Source: Acidobacteriaceae bacterium
GTDB lineage: Bacteria > Acidobacteriota > Terriglobia > Terriglobales > Acidobacteriaceae
Direction of reading: 5' to 3'
Assembly: GCA_003138365.1 (NCBI GenBank)
Contig: PLFY01000133.1
Location: 15,294-79,293 of the forward strand
Length of the DNA: 64,000 nucleotides
Shown here: piece by piece, positions 27,301-36,096 of the stretch
How positions within the stretch are numbered: position 1 is the first letter of the stretch
Layout: each line of letters opens with the position of its first letter
The notes under the pieces: generated by a model
What the model was told of the DNA's origin: nothing
The model's input: the letters and a program-made list of their open reading frames with translations, nothing else
Database searches by the model: none
Translations under genes and position numbers: made by a program

Positions 27301-27666
27301 ATGATGGAATACAAAGGTTATGCCGCTGGCCCCATCGACTTCGATCCGGAGGATAAGACATTCTCCGGCACGGTCGCCGGGCTTCGGGATGTGATTCATT
27401 TTGAGGGCAGGACTGCGACGGAGCTGGAGCGCGCCTTCCGCGGGAGCATCGACAGCTATCTGGAACTTTGCGCCGAGACCGGCCAGCAGCCCGACCGCCC
27501 CTTCAACGGAAAAATTCTGGCGCGCACCGAGTCGGAACTGCACCGCAAAGCCGCCCTGCGCGCGGCGGTCGAAGGCGTGAGTTTGAGCCGTTGGATCAGC
27601 CGGCAGATTGAAAGCGCAAGGCGAGCGGTACGGCAACCGCAGCCCGGTCCTCCTGCCAAGATCTAG
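27301..27666 (+). CDS. HicB-family antitoxin (solitary)
   Basis: 121 residues: an N-terminal HicB domain (EYKGYAAGPIDFDPEDKTFSG, then VIHFEGRTATELERAF) and a C-terminal ribbon-helix-helix (LHRKAALRAAVEGVSLSRWI) for operator binding. HicB neutralises the mRNA interferase HicA and represses the operon. hicA normally lies immediately upstream; here that space is occupied by the family C repeat and no HicA-like frame is seen. So this is an orphan antitoxin or a regulator. Start 27301; a second ATG follows directly. Confidence 0.85.
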   Translation: MMEYKGYAAGPIDFDPEDKTFSGTVAGLRDVIHFEGRTATELERAFRGSIDSYLELCAETGQQPDRPFNGKILARTESELHRKAALRAAVEGVSLSRWISRQIESARRAVRQPQPGPPAKI

Positions 27667-27684
27667 TGTCGCGCAGAATCGAGA

Positions 27685-28599
27685 TTACTGGCTTCGATAG
27701 GGGATCATTGAATCTTTGACATCTACACAATAGATATCCTGTTTTTTGAGCAGCATCTCAACAGACTTCCGTGCTTCGGCCGGATTTGGACATGGACCAA
27801 TAAAAAGTCTTTTGATTTCGAGGCGTTGTTCGGGACAAGTCAACGGGATTTTTAAATACGGAATCAGCATCGAGCTACCCTGCCTGAAAAACACATCGTT
27901 GCCAAATTGGCGCAAGTGAACCACCAATCGCCATTCACGCTCCTCATGAAATGCATAATCTTTTGTAACTGCACAATCTCGACTGAAATCCCAGAAATGC
28001 CTAAGTGCAATACCTGCCGGGGTATGACGCCCAACCTGTTCCGTAGAAGGAAGTGTACGTTTGATCCTCTCTGCTTCTTCGATATATGAATCGACCACCT
28101 TCTGAATTTTTCCTTTCAATTGCCTTTCAACATCATCATCGAAATACTGACAAGGAATAAGAGGGTTATCGGGTGAGTAATGTGGTCCAGGAATATTTTC
28201 AGAGAAGTGCTGACCAATGGCCTTCAGGTAATTCGGCGAAAAGCCAATACTATAGCCGCCGGATTTTCCGGAATATGCTCTCCATTGGCTCAAGAGATTA
28301 CCATCTTCAGAAAAAGACGTTGCGTAATAATCCTGTGAAGTAATTTCGAATAGTATTGTTTCACCTTGGCTTATTACTCCCTCATCGCCGATTCTTTTCG
28401 CCAACTCTTGAAATAAAAGCTTAGAAACAATTTGACCTTCACTTGCATCGTTCAAATATCGATAATGAGTCGCCCAAATCTTCTTGTCCTTGTCTCCAAG
28501 GATCCCCAGCAGCCCTTCCGGCGTTGTGTAGTGATAGAGCAGCCCATCAGGCTCGGCATTCTCTTGCTCGGGTCGATGCTCTTGTTCCTCCATTGTCAC
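27685..28599 (-). CDS. DUF2971 domain protein
   Basis: 304 residues. The N-terminal pattern LYHYTTPEGLLGIL, IWATHYRYLNDASEGQ and later YATSFSEDGNLLSQWRAYSG, YSIGFSPNYL, DYAFHEEREWRLV is characteristic of DUF2971, a family of unknown function often found near defence or toxin genes. It is third in an operon after mntA and hepT, with its ATG overlapping the hepT stop by four bases. Base composition is noticeably AT-richer than its neighbours, suggesting recent acquisition. Soluble, no signal peptide. Its activity is unknown. Confidence 0.8.
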   Translation of the reverse strand: MTMEEQEHRPEQENAEPDGLLYHYTTPEGLLGILGDKDKKIWATHYRYLNDASEGQIVSKLLFQELAKRIGDEGVISQGETILFEITSQDYYATSFSEDGNLLSQWRAYSGKSGGYSIGFSPNYLKAIGQHFSENIPGPHYSPDNPLIPCQYFDDDVERQLKGKIQKVVDSYIEEAERIKRTLPSTEQVGRHTPAGIALRHFWDFSRDCAVTKDYAFHEEREWRLVVHLRQFGNDVFFRQGSSMLIPYLKIPLTCPEQRLEIKRLFIGPCPNPAEARKSVEMLLKKQDIYCVDVKDSMIPYRSQ

Positions 28600-28964
28600 C
28601 CCTCCGATTCCAATTCCCGGAGCACTTTCACAATCTGCAGGCGCAGATCAGGCACGTCAACTTGCACGGAATCCCAGATCATCGCCGAGCTTACGGCAAA
28701 ATATCCGTGCGCCACACGATTTCTCATTCCATATATTTGCGCAAAGGGAATCGAAGGATACTTGGTGGCGAACTCGGGTCCGACCTCAAGCAGGTTGTTG
28801 GCGGCTTCGCCGATGATCTCGATGTTACGGACAACGGCGTCCTGCAACATTTGATTGGCTACGAACTGTTCCTCGGTCACGCCCGCAGTGTACTCAAGGC
28901 TCCGATCCGCAGCCTCCAGCATGTGGAGGAGATAGTCCTTGGCGCGGAATTCGTGTTTGTTCAA
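28596..28964 (-). CDS. hepT: HepT-like toxin (DUF86)
   Basis: 122 residues, helical HEPN-type protein. The RX4HXY motif is intact as R81-N-R-V-A-H86-G-Y88. In characterised systems HepT is an RNase whose tyrosine in this motif is AMPylated by the MntA nucleotidyltransferase, which silences it. Here the mntA gene precedes and overlaps it by four bases. It overlaps the DUF2971 gene by four bases as well. The intact motif suggests an active toxin. Confidence 0.9.
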   Translation of the reverse strand: MNKHEFRAKDYLLHMLEAADRSLEYTAGVTEEQFVANQMLQDAVVRNIEIIGEAANNLLEVGPEFATKYPSIPFAQIYGMRNRVAHGYFAVSSAMIWDSVQVDVPDLRLQIVKVLRELESEG

Positions 28965-29251
28965 AGGGATGCGGCCTCGGCGAGAACCTTCTCGCGAAAG
29001 CGGGGATGAAGTTCGCCCGGTGTGCGGACGTCGACCTTGACCCCAAGCGCCTTTTCCAACTCGATCTGCAGGCCGGCCATATCCAGCAGGCTGGCACGAG
29101 GCGCCGGGTCAACGAGGATGTCCAGGTCGCTGCCTTCCTGGTCATCGCCGTGCAGCACAGAGCCGAACACGCGCGGATTCGCCATGCCCGCCTCAAGAAC
29201 AAGCTGGCGAATGGTCTCGCGATGCTGCGGCAATACCTCAGACGGTCTCAT
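28961..29251 (-). CDS. mntA: MntA-type minimal nucleotidyltransferase antitoxin
   Basis: 96 residues. The GSX10DXD motif is complete: G30-S31 and D42-L-D44 (FGSVLHGDDQEGSDLDILVD). This is the minimal nucleotidyltransferase fold (MNT) that transfers AMP groups to HepT. It is first in the mntA-hepT-DUF2971 operon; the overlapping start/stop pairs indicate coordinated translation. The start at 29251 lies 181 bases from the divergent-facing end of rsgA. Confidence 0.9.
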   Translation of the reverse strand: MRPSEVLPQHRETIRQLVLEAGMANPRVFGSVLHGDDQEGSDLDILVDPAPRASLLDMAGLQIELEKALGVKVDVRTPGELHPRFREKVLAEAASL

Positions 29252-29347
29252 GCGGCTTTCTCACTCAAGCTGCTAACAGTTTACTGCCAATGTCAAGGAC
29301 AAGCACACGGCGGGATGGGCGAAGGTTACAGGGCCTCGAAAGCGGGT

Positions 29348-30433
29348 CTATCGGTTTGGCTTCGGGGTGTCCCGCTTGGGATGATGCCGGACGGATTTCT
29401 CGATGGCGTTCCATTTGGCGCGGGTCTCTTTGGCGAGGCGGGGGTTGGTTTTACGCTCCAGATGGGCTAGTTCCTTCTGCATCTTTTGGTAGTTGGCTAG
29501 GCGGCCAGGGTCGAGGTTGGCGGCGGTTACGGTGCAACCGGGCTCGGCGCCATGGGTGCAGTCGCGGAAGCGGCAGGCGAGGGCTAGCTGCTGGATGTCG
29601 TCGAAGCTGTCTTCAAGCTTTTCGGTGGACGCCCAGAGCTGAACTTCGCGGAGGCCGGGCAGGTCCATGAGCAGCCAGCCACGGGGCATCACAAACAACT
29701 GGCGGCTGGTGGTGGTGTGGCGGCCGCGGCTGTCGCTGGCGCGGACGGGGGTTGTACGCTGGCGCTCGTCGCCGAGAAGCCGGTTGAGGATGGTGGATTT
29801 GCCCACGCCGGAAGAGCCGATGAGGGCGGCGGTTTCTCCGGGGGCAAGCAAAGCAGGGAGCGCGTCCAGACCATGATCGGAGATCGCGCTGATGGGGAGC
29901 ACGGTGATGCCGGGGCTCAACAGTTGTGTGCTGGCGACAACCTCGGCCAGGTCGAGGCCAAGCTCGGCGGTGAGGTCGGTCTTGTTGAGCAGGACCACGG
30001 GGCGAGCGCCGCTTTCGTTGGCCAGGACAAGAAAGCGCTCGATGCGGCGCGGGTTGTAGTCGCGATCCAAACCGCTGACGATGAAGAGCACATCAATGTT
30101 GGCGGCCAGCACCTGCTCGCGGACTTCGCGTTCCGGCTGCTTGCGCGAGAGTTTGGTTTTGCGGTTGAGTACGCTGACGATGACCGCGGCATCGTTGCGC
30201 AGGACGACCCAGTCTCCCACAGCCGGCCAGAGGGACGAAGACTTGCGCAGCAAGCCGCTGACGCTCGCGTCGATCTCGCCGGTTTCAGTCCACACCAGGA
30301 AGCGGCCATGGTTGGCCGAGGCGACGCGGCCGGGAATGCCTGTTGTGAGCTGGTTCTGAAAGAAGTCGCACCAGCCCAGTTTTTCAAGGCCAAATTCTCC
30401 GAGATTCGATTGTTCAAGATTCACGGGGACCAT
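29348..30433 (-). CDS. rsgA: Ribosome small-subunit-dependent GTPase RsgA
   Basis: 361 residues. N-terminal OB-fold, then a circularly permuted GTPase domain with motif order NKTD (G4), GSSGVGKST (G1), DLPG (G3), and a C-terminal zinc site CRFRDCTHGAEPGC. RsgA (YjeQ) checks late assembly of the 30S subunit. The start was set at 30433 (MVPVNLEQ), which has an AGAGAGG-like site; nine more codons are open upstream. It runs opposite to lipB with about 150 bases between the starts. Confidence 0.94.
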   Translation of the reverse strand: MVPVNLEQSNLGEFGLEKLGWCDFFQNQLTTGIPGRVASANHGRFLVWTETGEIDASVSGLLRKSSSLWPAVGDWVVLRNDAAVIVSVLNRKTKLSRKQPEREVREQVLAANIDVLFIVSGLDRDYNPRRIERFLVLANESGARPVVLLNKTDLTAELGLDLAEVVASTQLLSPGITVLPISAISDHGLDALPALLAPGETAALIGSSGVGKSTILNRLLGDERQRTTPVRASDSRGRHTTTSRQLFVMPRGWLLMDLPGLREVQLWASTEKLEDSFDDIQQLALACRFRDCTHGAEPGCTVTAANLDPGRLANYQKMQKELAHLERKTNPRLAKETRAKWNAIEKSVRHHPKRDTPKPNR

Positions 30434-30587
30434 CCTCTCTTTGTTGGAGCGAAGAGACACACCTCAGCCAACCTCTGGCGGCGAGGCAGTGTGTGAGAGG
30501 ACGAACTAGACAATGACGTTCAGCGGCGCTCCGTGTAAACACAATGTATCAAATCGGCCCCGCCGCATGGCTACAATCGAGAAGACG

Positions 30588-31445
30588 ATGATCCAGTACC
30601 TTTATCTCGGGCGGGTGGGCTACGACGAGGGCCTGCGGCTCCAGGCGGAGATTGCTGAGTTGCGCTTGCAGGGGCGCGTGGAGAATGTGCTGCTGCTCCT
30701 GGAGCATCCGCCGGTGCTGACGCTGGGGCGGAATGCGCACCGGACCAACGTGCTGGCCTCGGACGAGTTGCTGGCGCGGCGCGGGGTTACGGTACACGAG
30801 ATCAATCGCGGCGGCGATGTGACCTATCACGGGCCGGGGCAGTTGGTGGGGTACCCGATCTTCGATCTGCGCAGCCTGCGCAACCCGAACGGCGGCTCAA
30901 ACGGATTCCGGATGGGGCCGGTGGACTTTGTGCGGCTGATGGAAGAGGCGCTGATCCGGCTGTGCGGCGGGTTTGGGGTGCGGGCGGGAAGGATTGCAGG
31001 GCTTACCGGCGTCTGGTGCGGCGGACCTGCGGGCAGCGGATCTGAATCGGAGCGAAAGATCGGCGCGATCGGGATTCATGTCTCGCGCGGCATTACATCC
31101 CACGGGTTTGCCTTCAACGTGACGACCGATCTGCGCGACTTTGCGTTGATTATTCCGTGCGGTATCCCCGACCACGCGGTCACCAGCCTCAAAAATGAAT
31201 TCTCGGCCCGTGAGGTCCGGCAGCCGGAGGAGTTGCCCGCGCTGGAGGCCGTGGCGCACCAGGCGGCGCGGCAGTTTGGGCTGGTGTTTGACCAGCAGGT
31301 GCTGGCTGTCGAGAGTCTGGCGGCGCTGCGGACTCAGGCTGCTGCCCAGGCCGCGCCCGAGTTTCCGGCTGAAGATATACCGATGCGGGTTCCAGCGGAG
31401 GTTGAACGGCTCAGGCATACAAAGGGACGGCCAGTCCAGGCGTAA
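30588..31445 (+). CDS. lipB: Lipoyl(octanoyl) transferase
   Basis: 285 residues. Family motifs are clear: LLLEHPPVLTLGRNA, RGGDVTYHGPGQLVGYPIFDL, KIGAIGIHVSRGITSHGFAFNV (with the catalytic Lys) and PCGIPDHAVTSL (catalytic Cys). LipB moves octanoate from acyl carrier protein to lipoyl domains, the first step of lipoate assembly. An alternative ATG at 30567 would add seven residues; 30588 has the better upstream GAGAAG. The C-terminus is about 50 residues longer than usual and low in complexity. Followed 80 bases later by an E2 gene that is its substrate. Confidence 0.94.
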   Translation: MIQYLYLGRVGYDEGLRLQAEIAELRLQGRVENVLLLLEHPPVLTLGRNAHRTNVLASDELLARRGVTVHEINRGGDVTYHGPGQLVGYPIFDLRSLRNPNGGSNGFRMGPVDFVRLMEEALIRLCGGFGVRAGRIAGLTGVWCGGPAGSGSESERKIGAIGIHVSRGITSHGFAFNVTTDLRDFALIIPCGIPDHAVTSLKNEFSAREVRQPEELPALEAVAHQAARQFGLVFDQQVLAVESLAALRTQAAAQAAPEFPAEDIPMRVPAEVERLRHTKGRPVQA

Positions 31446-31525
31446 GCAACCCGCGGTGGAGCGATTTATAATCCGGCAGGAACCGGGTGCGGAATTGAAG
31501 TTCCAAATGGCGGAGAGAGGGATCC

Positions 31526-33043
31526 ATGCCAACCGACGTGATCATGCCGCAGATGGGCGAGTCTATCTTTGAGGGCACCATTACCAAGTGGCTCAAAAAG
31601 GCCGGCGACGCGGTGGAGAAAGATGAGCCGTTGTTTGAGATTTCCACTGATAAAGTGGACGCGGAGATTCCCTCGCCTGTGGCTGGCGTGCTGAGCGAGA
31701 TCAAGGTTCAAGAAGGCGCTACGGTCGAGATCAATACGGTGGTGGCGGTGGTGAGCGAAATGGGCGCGGTGGTTGCGCCCCAGGCTTCCGCTGCCAGTCC
31801 GGTGATTGGCGGGACCGATGTAGTGATGCCGCAGATGGCCGAGTCGATCTTCGAGGGCACCATTACCAAGTGGCTGAAAAAGGCCGGCGACATGGTCGAG
31901 AAAGACGAGCCGCTTTTTGAGATTTCCACCGACAAGGTGGATGCGGAGATTCCCTCGCCTGTGGCTGGTTTGCTGAGCGAGATCAAGGTGGCTGAGGGAG
32001 CGACGGTCGAAATCAATACCGTGGTTGCGGTGATTGGCGGCACCGGCGCAAATGCCTCCGTGCCAGCTTCTCCTGCTCCAGCAATTGCAAAGCCATCAGC
32101 TCCCGCGCCGCAGGCGCAGTTGGCCCCACCGCAGGCGGCTGGCGAGCGCATTCGCTCCTCACCGCTGGTGCGGCGGATTGCCAAAGACAACAACCTCGAC
32201 CTCAGCCAGATCGCGGGCACTGGTTCTGAAGGCCGCATTACCAAAGAAGATGTGCTGCGGCATTTGAGCGAGCGCGGGCCTGGCAGCCAGGCTGCCAAGG
32301 CGCCTGCACTTCAAAGCACACCGGCGGCTCCATCGTTGGCCGGGCAGGTCGTCCCGCTCACCAAGATGCGCGCAATTATCGCCCAGCGGATGGTGGAGAG
32401 CGTGGCGACAAGCCCGCACGTTTACACCGTCTACAAAGTGGACATGACGCGGGTGGCTCGCATCCGGGCGCGCGAAAAGAGCAGGTTCGAACAGCAGAAT
32501 GGCGTGAAGCTGACGTTTATGCCTTTTATTGCCGCGGCTGCAGTCGAAGCGCTGCGCAAGTTTCCCGTTGTCAACGCGACGTTGGAAAGCGGCTCCATTC
32601 ACTACCACGCGCACATCAACCTCGGCATTGCAGTGGCGCTGGAGTGGGGGCTGATTGTGCCGGTCATCAAGCAGGCCGAGGAGCGCAGCTTTGCAGAGAT
32701 TGCAAAGGCCATGAACGACCTTGCCCTGCGCGCAAGGACGAAGAAGCTTCTGCCCGAGGAGGTTGTGGGAGGCACGTTCACGCTGACCAACTCCGGCGTT
32801 TTCGGCGGCGAGTTCGGCACCCCGATCATCAACCAGCCGGAGTCGGCCATTCTCGCCATTGGCGGGTTGAAGAAGGAGGCGGTTGTGCTCACGGACGCCG
32901 AGGGCAACGACTCGATTGCCATCCGTTCAATGCAGCACTTCTGCCTGGGCTTCGATCACCGCACCATCGACGGCGCAGATTCGGGCAAGTTCATGAGCGT
33001 GTTCAAGAAGACGCTCGAGGGCTGGGATCGGGAGATCGGGTAG
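31526..33043 (+). CDS. 2-oxo acid dehydrogenase E2 component with two lipoyl domains
   Basis: 505 residues. Two near-identical lipoyl domains (about 3-78 and 97-172) each carry the lipoylated Lys in EISTDKVDAEIPSPVAG. An E3-binding domain follows (SSPLVRRIAKDNNLDLSQI, about 210-245), then the acyltransferase domain ending with the catalytic DHRTIDGADSG. It transfers acyl groups to CoA in the pyruvate, 2-oxoglutarate or branched-chain complex. Resemblance to actinobacterial SucB/DlaT suggests the succinyl or acetyl enzyme, but I cannot decide. The E1 and E3 genes are not adjacent; lipB is immediately upstream. Confidence 0.93.
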   Translation: MPTDVIMPQMGESIFEGTITKWLKKAGDAVEKDEPLFEISTDKVDAEIPSPVAGVLSEIKVQEGATVEINTVVAVVSEMGAVVAPQASAASPVIGGTDVVMPQMAESIFEGTITKWLKKAGDMVEKDEPLFEISTDKVDAEIPSPVAGLLSEIKVAEGATVEINTVVAVIGGTGANASVPASPAPAIAKPSAPAPQAQLAPPQAAGERIRSSPLVRRIAKDNNLDLSQIAGTGSEGRITKEDVLRHLSERGPGSQAAKAPALQSTPAAPSLAGQVVPLTKMRAIIAQRMVESVATSPHVYTVYKVDMTRVARIRAREKSRFEQQNGVKLTFMPFIAAAAVEALRKFPVVNATLESGSIHYHAHINLGIAVALEWGLIVPVIKQAEERSFAEIAKAMNDLALRARTKKLLPEEVVGGTFTLTNSGVFGGEFGTPIINQPESAILAIGGLKKEAVVLTDAEGNDSIAIRSMQHFCLGFDHRTIDGADSGKFMSVFKKTLEGWDREIG

Positions 33044-33053
33044 GGAGGCGCCG

Positions 33054-33212
33054 CTATTCCTCGGCAGCTTCGACATATTCCCCGATGGCAACCTGGATGT
33101 TGGCAAGGGCTTCTTCCTCGGTGGCCCCCTGCGACCAGCAGCCGGGCAAGCCGGGACAGGAGACGCTGTAGCCTTCCTCGGATTGGCGGAGAACAACGCG
33201 ATAATTTGCCAA
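33054..33212 (-). CDS. Short HicB-like protein
   Basis: About 52 residues if it starts at TTG 33212 (ANYRVVLRQSEEGYSVSCPGLPGC, then GATEEEALANIQVAIGEYV in two runs). This is the HicB partner fold without a DNA-binding tail. An ATG at 33281 in the same frame would add 23 residues but overlaps nothing else convincingly and is unlike the family. No HicA-type toxin is adjacent. It is convergent with the E2 gene, 10 bases away. Confidence 0.65.
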   Translation of the reverse strand: MANYRVVLRQSEEGYSVSCPGLPGCWSQGATEEEALANIQVAIGEYVEAAEE

Positions 33213-33267
33213 GAAAGTTATGGTACACCCAGCTTCAATCCGGCGCCGATCCGACGATCTTTGACGA

Positions 33268-34191
33268 TTACTTCCAAACATGCTGCACGGCGCCGGCAGG
33301 TTGGTGGTGGGTGATCTCTGTGTAAGTCGCCTCGACATCGAATGAAAGATCTTTGGGTATCCAGTTCTGGTCGGTTGGCGGGAGCTGGATGGTTATCTGA
33401 GGCAGAGTCTTGCCTTCACGCACCTGCTCTTTGACGGCGCTGTATAAGTCGAGCAGGAACTGGCGCTGACCGGTAAGTATCTCGATGCCGCCGGCATCGC
33501 CGTGGCCGGGCAGGACGAACAGCGGTTGCAGTTGTATGGCCTTCGCGAGCACGCGCGGCCAGTTGGCGAGGTTCGCATCCCATAACTTGTTGCGCGGGCC
33601 GTTGACGGCGGCGTCGCCGGTGCAGAGAACACGCTCCTTGGGTAGCCAGACATAGCCGTCGCCTTCCGTATGACCCCAGCCCAGGTGCAGGAAGTCGACT
33701 TCTCGGGTCGAGTCTTTCAGGACAAATCGACTCCCTCGAAAGGTCTGCTCAGGCCGCTGCACATTGTCCTGGTGCAGATCGCGAACGTCCTGCCGTTTAG
33801 CCTCCGCTGCCTGCCAACGCGTGGGTTCGTAGCGATCCATCTCTTCTGTGACTTTGTAATAGGCAAGCGTGGTTGCGCCCGCTGCCGTCCACAGCGAGTT
33901 GCCGTAGGAATGATCGCCGTGGGCATGGGTATCGAAGACATAGCGCACCGGCTTTGGCGATAGCTGCTTGACTTCGACCATGAGCTCGCGGGCACGTGCG
34001 GGATAGTTGGCGTCCACGACGATGAGATAGTCCTTCATCTCAACGATGGCTGTGTTGCTGTAGCCCTTGGGCGCATCGCCGAGCAGGAACCAGACGCCCG
34101 GCGCGATCAGGCGCGGCGGAGCGGACTGGGCATGAATGGCTGAGACGGCGTGCGCCAGAAGCAGAACAAAAGCGACAACGATAGGACGCAT
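33268..34191 (-). CDS. Exported metallo-beta-lactamase-fold hydrolase
   Basis: 307 residues with a signal peptide (about 1-22, cleaved after HAQ). The metal-binding motif HAHGDH sits at 89-94, with further ligands at GWGHTEGD, CTGDAAVN and PGHGDAGG. The fold covers beta-lactamases, thioesterases and quinoprotein-associated hydrolases; the substrate cannot be read. The ATG at 34191 is preceded by AGGAGTG and preferred to GTG nine bases upstream. Lies 52 bases downstream of the beta-propeller gene on the same strand, suggesting co-transcription. Confidence 0.9.
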   Translation of the reverse strand: MRPIVVAFVLLLAHAVSAIHAQSAPPRLIAPGVWFLLGDAPKGYSNTAIVEMKDYLIVVDANYPARARELMVEVKQLSPKPVRYVFDTHAHGDHSYGNSLWTAAGATTLAYYKVTEEMDRYEPTRWQAAEAKRQDVRDLHQDNVQRPEQTFRGSRFVLKDSTREVDFLHLGWGHTEGDGYVWLPKERVLCTGDAAVNGPRNKLWDANLANWPRVLAKAIQLQPLFVLPGHGDAGGIEILTGQRQFLLDLYSAVKEQVREGKTLPQITIQLPPTDQNWIPKDLSFDVEATYTEITHHQPAGAVQHVWK

Positions 34192-34243
34192 GTGAATCAC
34201 TCCTATGAACGCACCTCGCTGCGTGCGTTTGCTTAACTGAAGA

Positions 34244-35251
34244 TCAACGCGCCTCTGCCCACGCGAGCCCGTCGGTGGATTTGCCTGTGGCGATCAGCCG
34301 CGCGACCTTCCACGAAGCGAGATCGATTTCTGCTACCTGGCTGCTGCCCGCGCAGGAGACATAGGCGGTTTTTCCGTCGGGGCGAGCCAGCGTTTCCTGC
34401 GGATCGGAGCAGACCGCGACAGATGGGGCCGCCTTCATGGTCTTCAGGTCGATGACGTCAACTTTGTTTTTGTCGGGGATCGCAATCAGCAGCCAGCGAC
34501 CGTCAGGGGTGGGAGCGCTTCCGTAGCCGAGGCCGTCGAGCGGGACCCAACTCTTCACCTGGTTGGTGGCTGTGTCGATGACCGCCAAACGCGGCTCTTT
34601 CTGGTCGGCGGTAAAGACCCAGCGATCGTCGTTGGAGATGGAGATGCGCTGCGTAGCGCCGGAGATGGGAATGATGGCGAGGGTCTTGCGGGCAGGGATG
34701 TCGAGGACGGACACAGTGCCGGGGCCGACGTTGGCGGTGTAGCCGCGGCGGCCGTCGTGGGAGAGCGCAAGCATGTGGCTCTGCGGCTGGCCGGTGGGGA
34801 TCGACCCCACGATCTTGAGCGTTTTCGGGTCAATAAGGGTGATCGCCTGATCAAGCTCGGTGGTCACATAGAGCAAGCCATCCTTGGGTCCGAAGATGGG
34901 CATGTGCGGGCGGACGGGGTGGCCGAAGTCGAGGTTGCCCACGACCTTTTGCGAAGCGATGTCGATGACCACCATGTTCCGGCCATCGGTTCCGGGCTTG
35001 CCTACGCCGGAGTTTCCATAGATGGGCACGTAAGCCAGGCGGCCGTCGGGCGACGCGATGACTTCATGGCCAGTGACGCCGCCCTCGGGGACGGAAGCGA
35101 TGACTTTTCCGGCGGCGGGATCGACGATGGCGAGACTTGTGTCTCCCTTTTGCGTGACCAGCAAGCGGCCCTGCTGCGCGAAAGCCGCGGGAATCGCAAA
35201 GGAAAGGAGTGGGGACAACAGCAATGTGGCAACAGACCGGGGAATGGTCAT
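34244..35251 (-). CDS. Exported YVTN/cytochrome D1-type beta-propeller protein
   Basis: 335 residues. N-terminal signal peptide (SVATLLLSPLLSFAIPAAFAQ) followed by repeated propeller blades, each with a pattern such as LLVTQKGDTSLAIVDPAAGKVIAS or MVVIDIASQKVVGNL. No haem or copper ligands are obvious. Such proteins are secreted, often binding or lactonase-like, but the role is unknown. The ATG at 35251 was chosen because it opens the signal sequence. Transcribed with the metallo-beta-lactamase-fold gene. Confidence 0.85.
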   Translation of the reverse strand: MTIPRSVATLLLSPLLSFAIPAAFAQQGRLLVTQKGDTSLAIVDPAAGKVIASVPEGGVTGHEVIASPDGRLAYVPIYGNSGVGKPGTDGRNMVVIDIASQKVVGNLDFGHPVRPHMPIFGPKDGLLYVTTELDQAITLIDPKTLKIVGSIPTGQPQSHMLALSHDGRRGYTANVGPGTVSVLDIPARKTLAIIPISGATQRISISNDDRWVFTADQKEPRLAVIDTATNQVKSWVPLDGLGYGSAPTPDGRWLLIAIPDKNKVDVIDLKTMKAAPSVAVCSDPQETLARPDGKTAYVSCAGSSQVAEIDLASWKVARLIATGKSTDGLAWAEAR

Positions 35252-35357
35252 GAGAAAGCACCTCGCTCGCACTACGAAACGACTATATCGCACGGGGGGA
35301 GCGATGTGTTTGCGCATCCCGATGATCGTCGCGGTCCGATCGGATATCCTTGGCGGC

Positions 35358-35963
35358 ATGGAGCTGCCAGCGAGAGATCGAGAACTGGTGCAGATTGTGG
35401 ATGCGGCGCTGGCCGATGTGGCGCGGCGGGCGGGGGAGCGGCTGGTCTGCCGGCTGGGGTGTACGCAGTGCTGTTACGGAGCGTTTGCGATCAGTGCGCT
35501 GGATGTGTTGCGGCTGCGGGCGGGTATGGAGGCGCTGCGGCATGAGGAGCCGGACTTGGCGGCAGAGATTGAGCGCCGGGCTCGGAATTGGATTGCGGTG
35601 CATGGTGTGGAGTTTCCTGGCGACGTGGCTACGGGACTGTTGGGCGAATCAGAGGAGGAACGCGAAAGATTCGAGGAGTTTGCCAATGAGGAGGCTTGTC
35701 CGGCGCTTGATCCGGCTTCCGGGCGGTGCGATGTGTACGCGTGGCGGCCCATGACCTGCCGCGTCTTCGGTCCTCCCATTCGCATGGACGCTGGGATGGG
35801 TCACGGCGAAGCCCTGGGACACTGCGAGCTGTGTTTTGCGGGCGCGAGCGAACAGGAAATCGCCGCCTGCGAGATGCCGGTTACGCATGACCTTGAAGCG
35901 GAGTTGCTGGACGAGGTGGGCGCCAAGGGCGAGACGGTGGTGGCGTTCGCGCTGGTGCGGTGA
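35358..35963 (+). CDS. YkgJ-family cysteine-cluster protein
   Basis: 201 residues. The family signature is CRLGCTQCCYGAF near residue 30 and further Cys pairs CPALDPASGRCDVYAWRPMTCRVFG and HCELCF, together expected to bind zinc or an iron-sulfur cluster. Function is unknown; some members have been linked to metal-dependent modification. The start at 35358 (MELPARD) gives a Met before the conserved helix. Divergent from the propeller gene with 106 bases between starts. Confidence 0.85.
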   Translation: MELPARDRELVQIVDAALADVARRAGERLVCRLGCTQCCYGAFAISALDVLRLRAGMEALRHEEPDLAAEIERRARNWIAVHGVEFPGDVATGLLGESEEERERFEEFANEEACPALDPASGRCDVYAWRPMTCRVFGPPIRMDAGMGHGEALGHCELCFAGASEQEIAACEMPVTHDLEAELLDEVGAKGETVVAFALVR

Positions 35964-35990
35964 GTAGGATCGATAACCGAGTTCACTGCT

Positions 35991-36032
35991 TCCCACCCTA
36001 GCGACAAAAACAAAAGCGTCGCGAGAGTGGGG
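35991..36032 (+). repeat. Dispersed hairpin repeat, family B copy 1
   Basis: An imperfect inverted repeat with arms CCCACCCTAGCGAC (35992-36005) and GTCGCGAGAGTGGGG (36018-36032). The same theme, CCCACCCT ... GGGTGGGG-like, appears at 56888-56940. It lies between the YkgJ and alanine racemase genes. Confidence 0.6.
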
Positions 36033-36096
36033 CACCCAGCGTTTCCGGCAAAGTTGATCCGGCGCGTTCGCGATAGACTGAAGCTTGGACAGCCTG

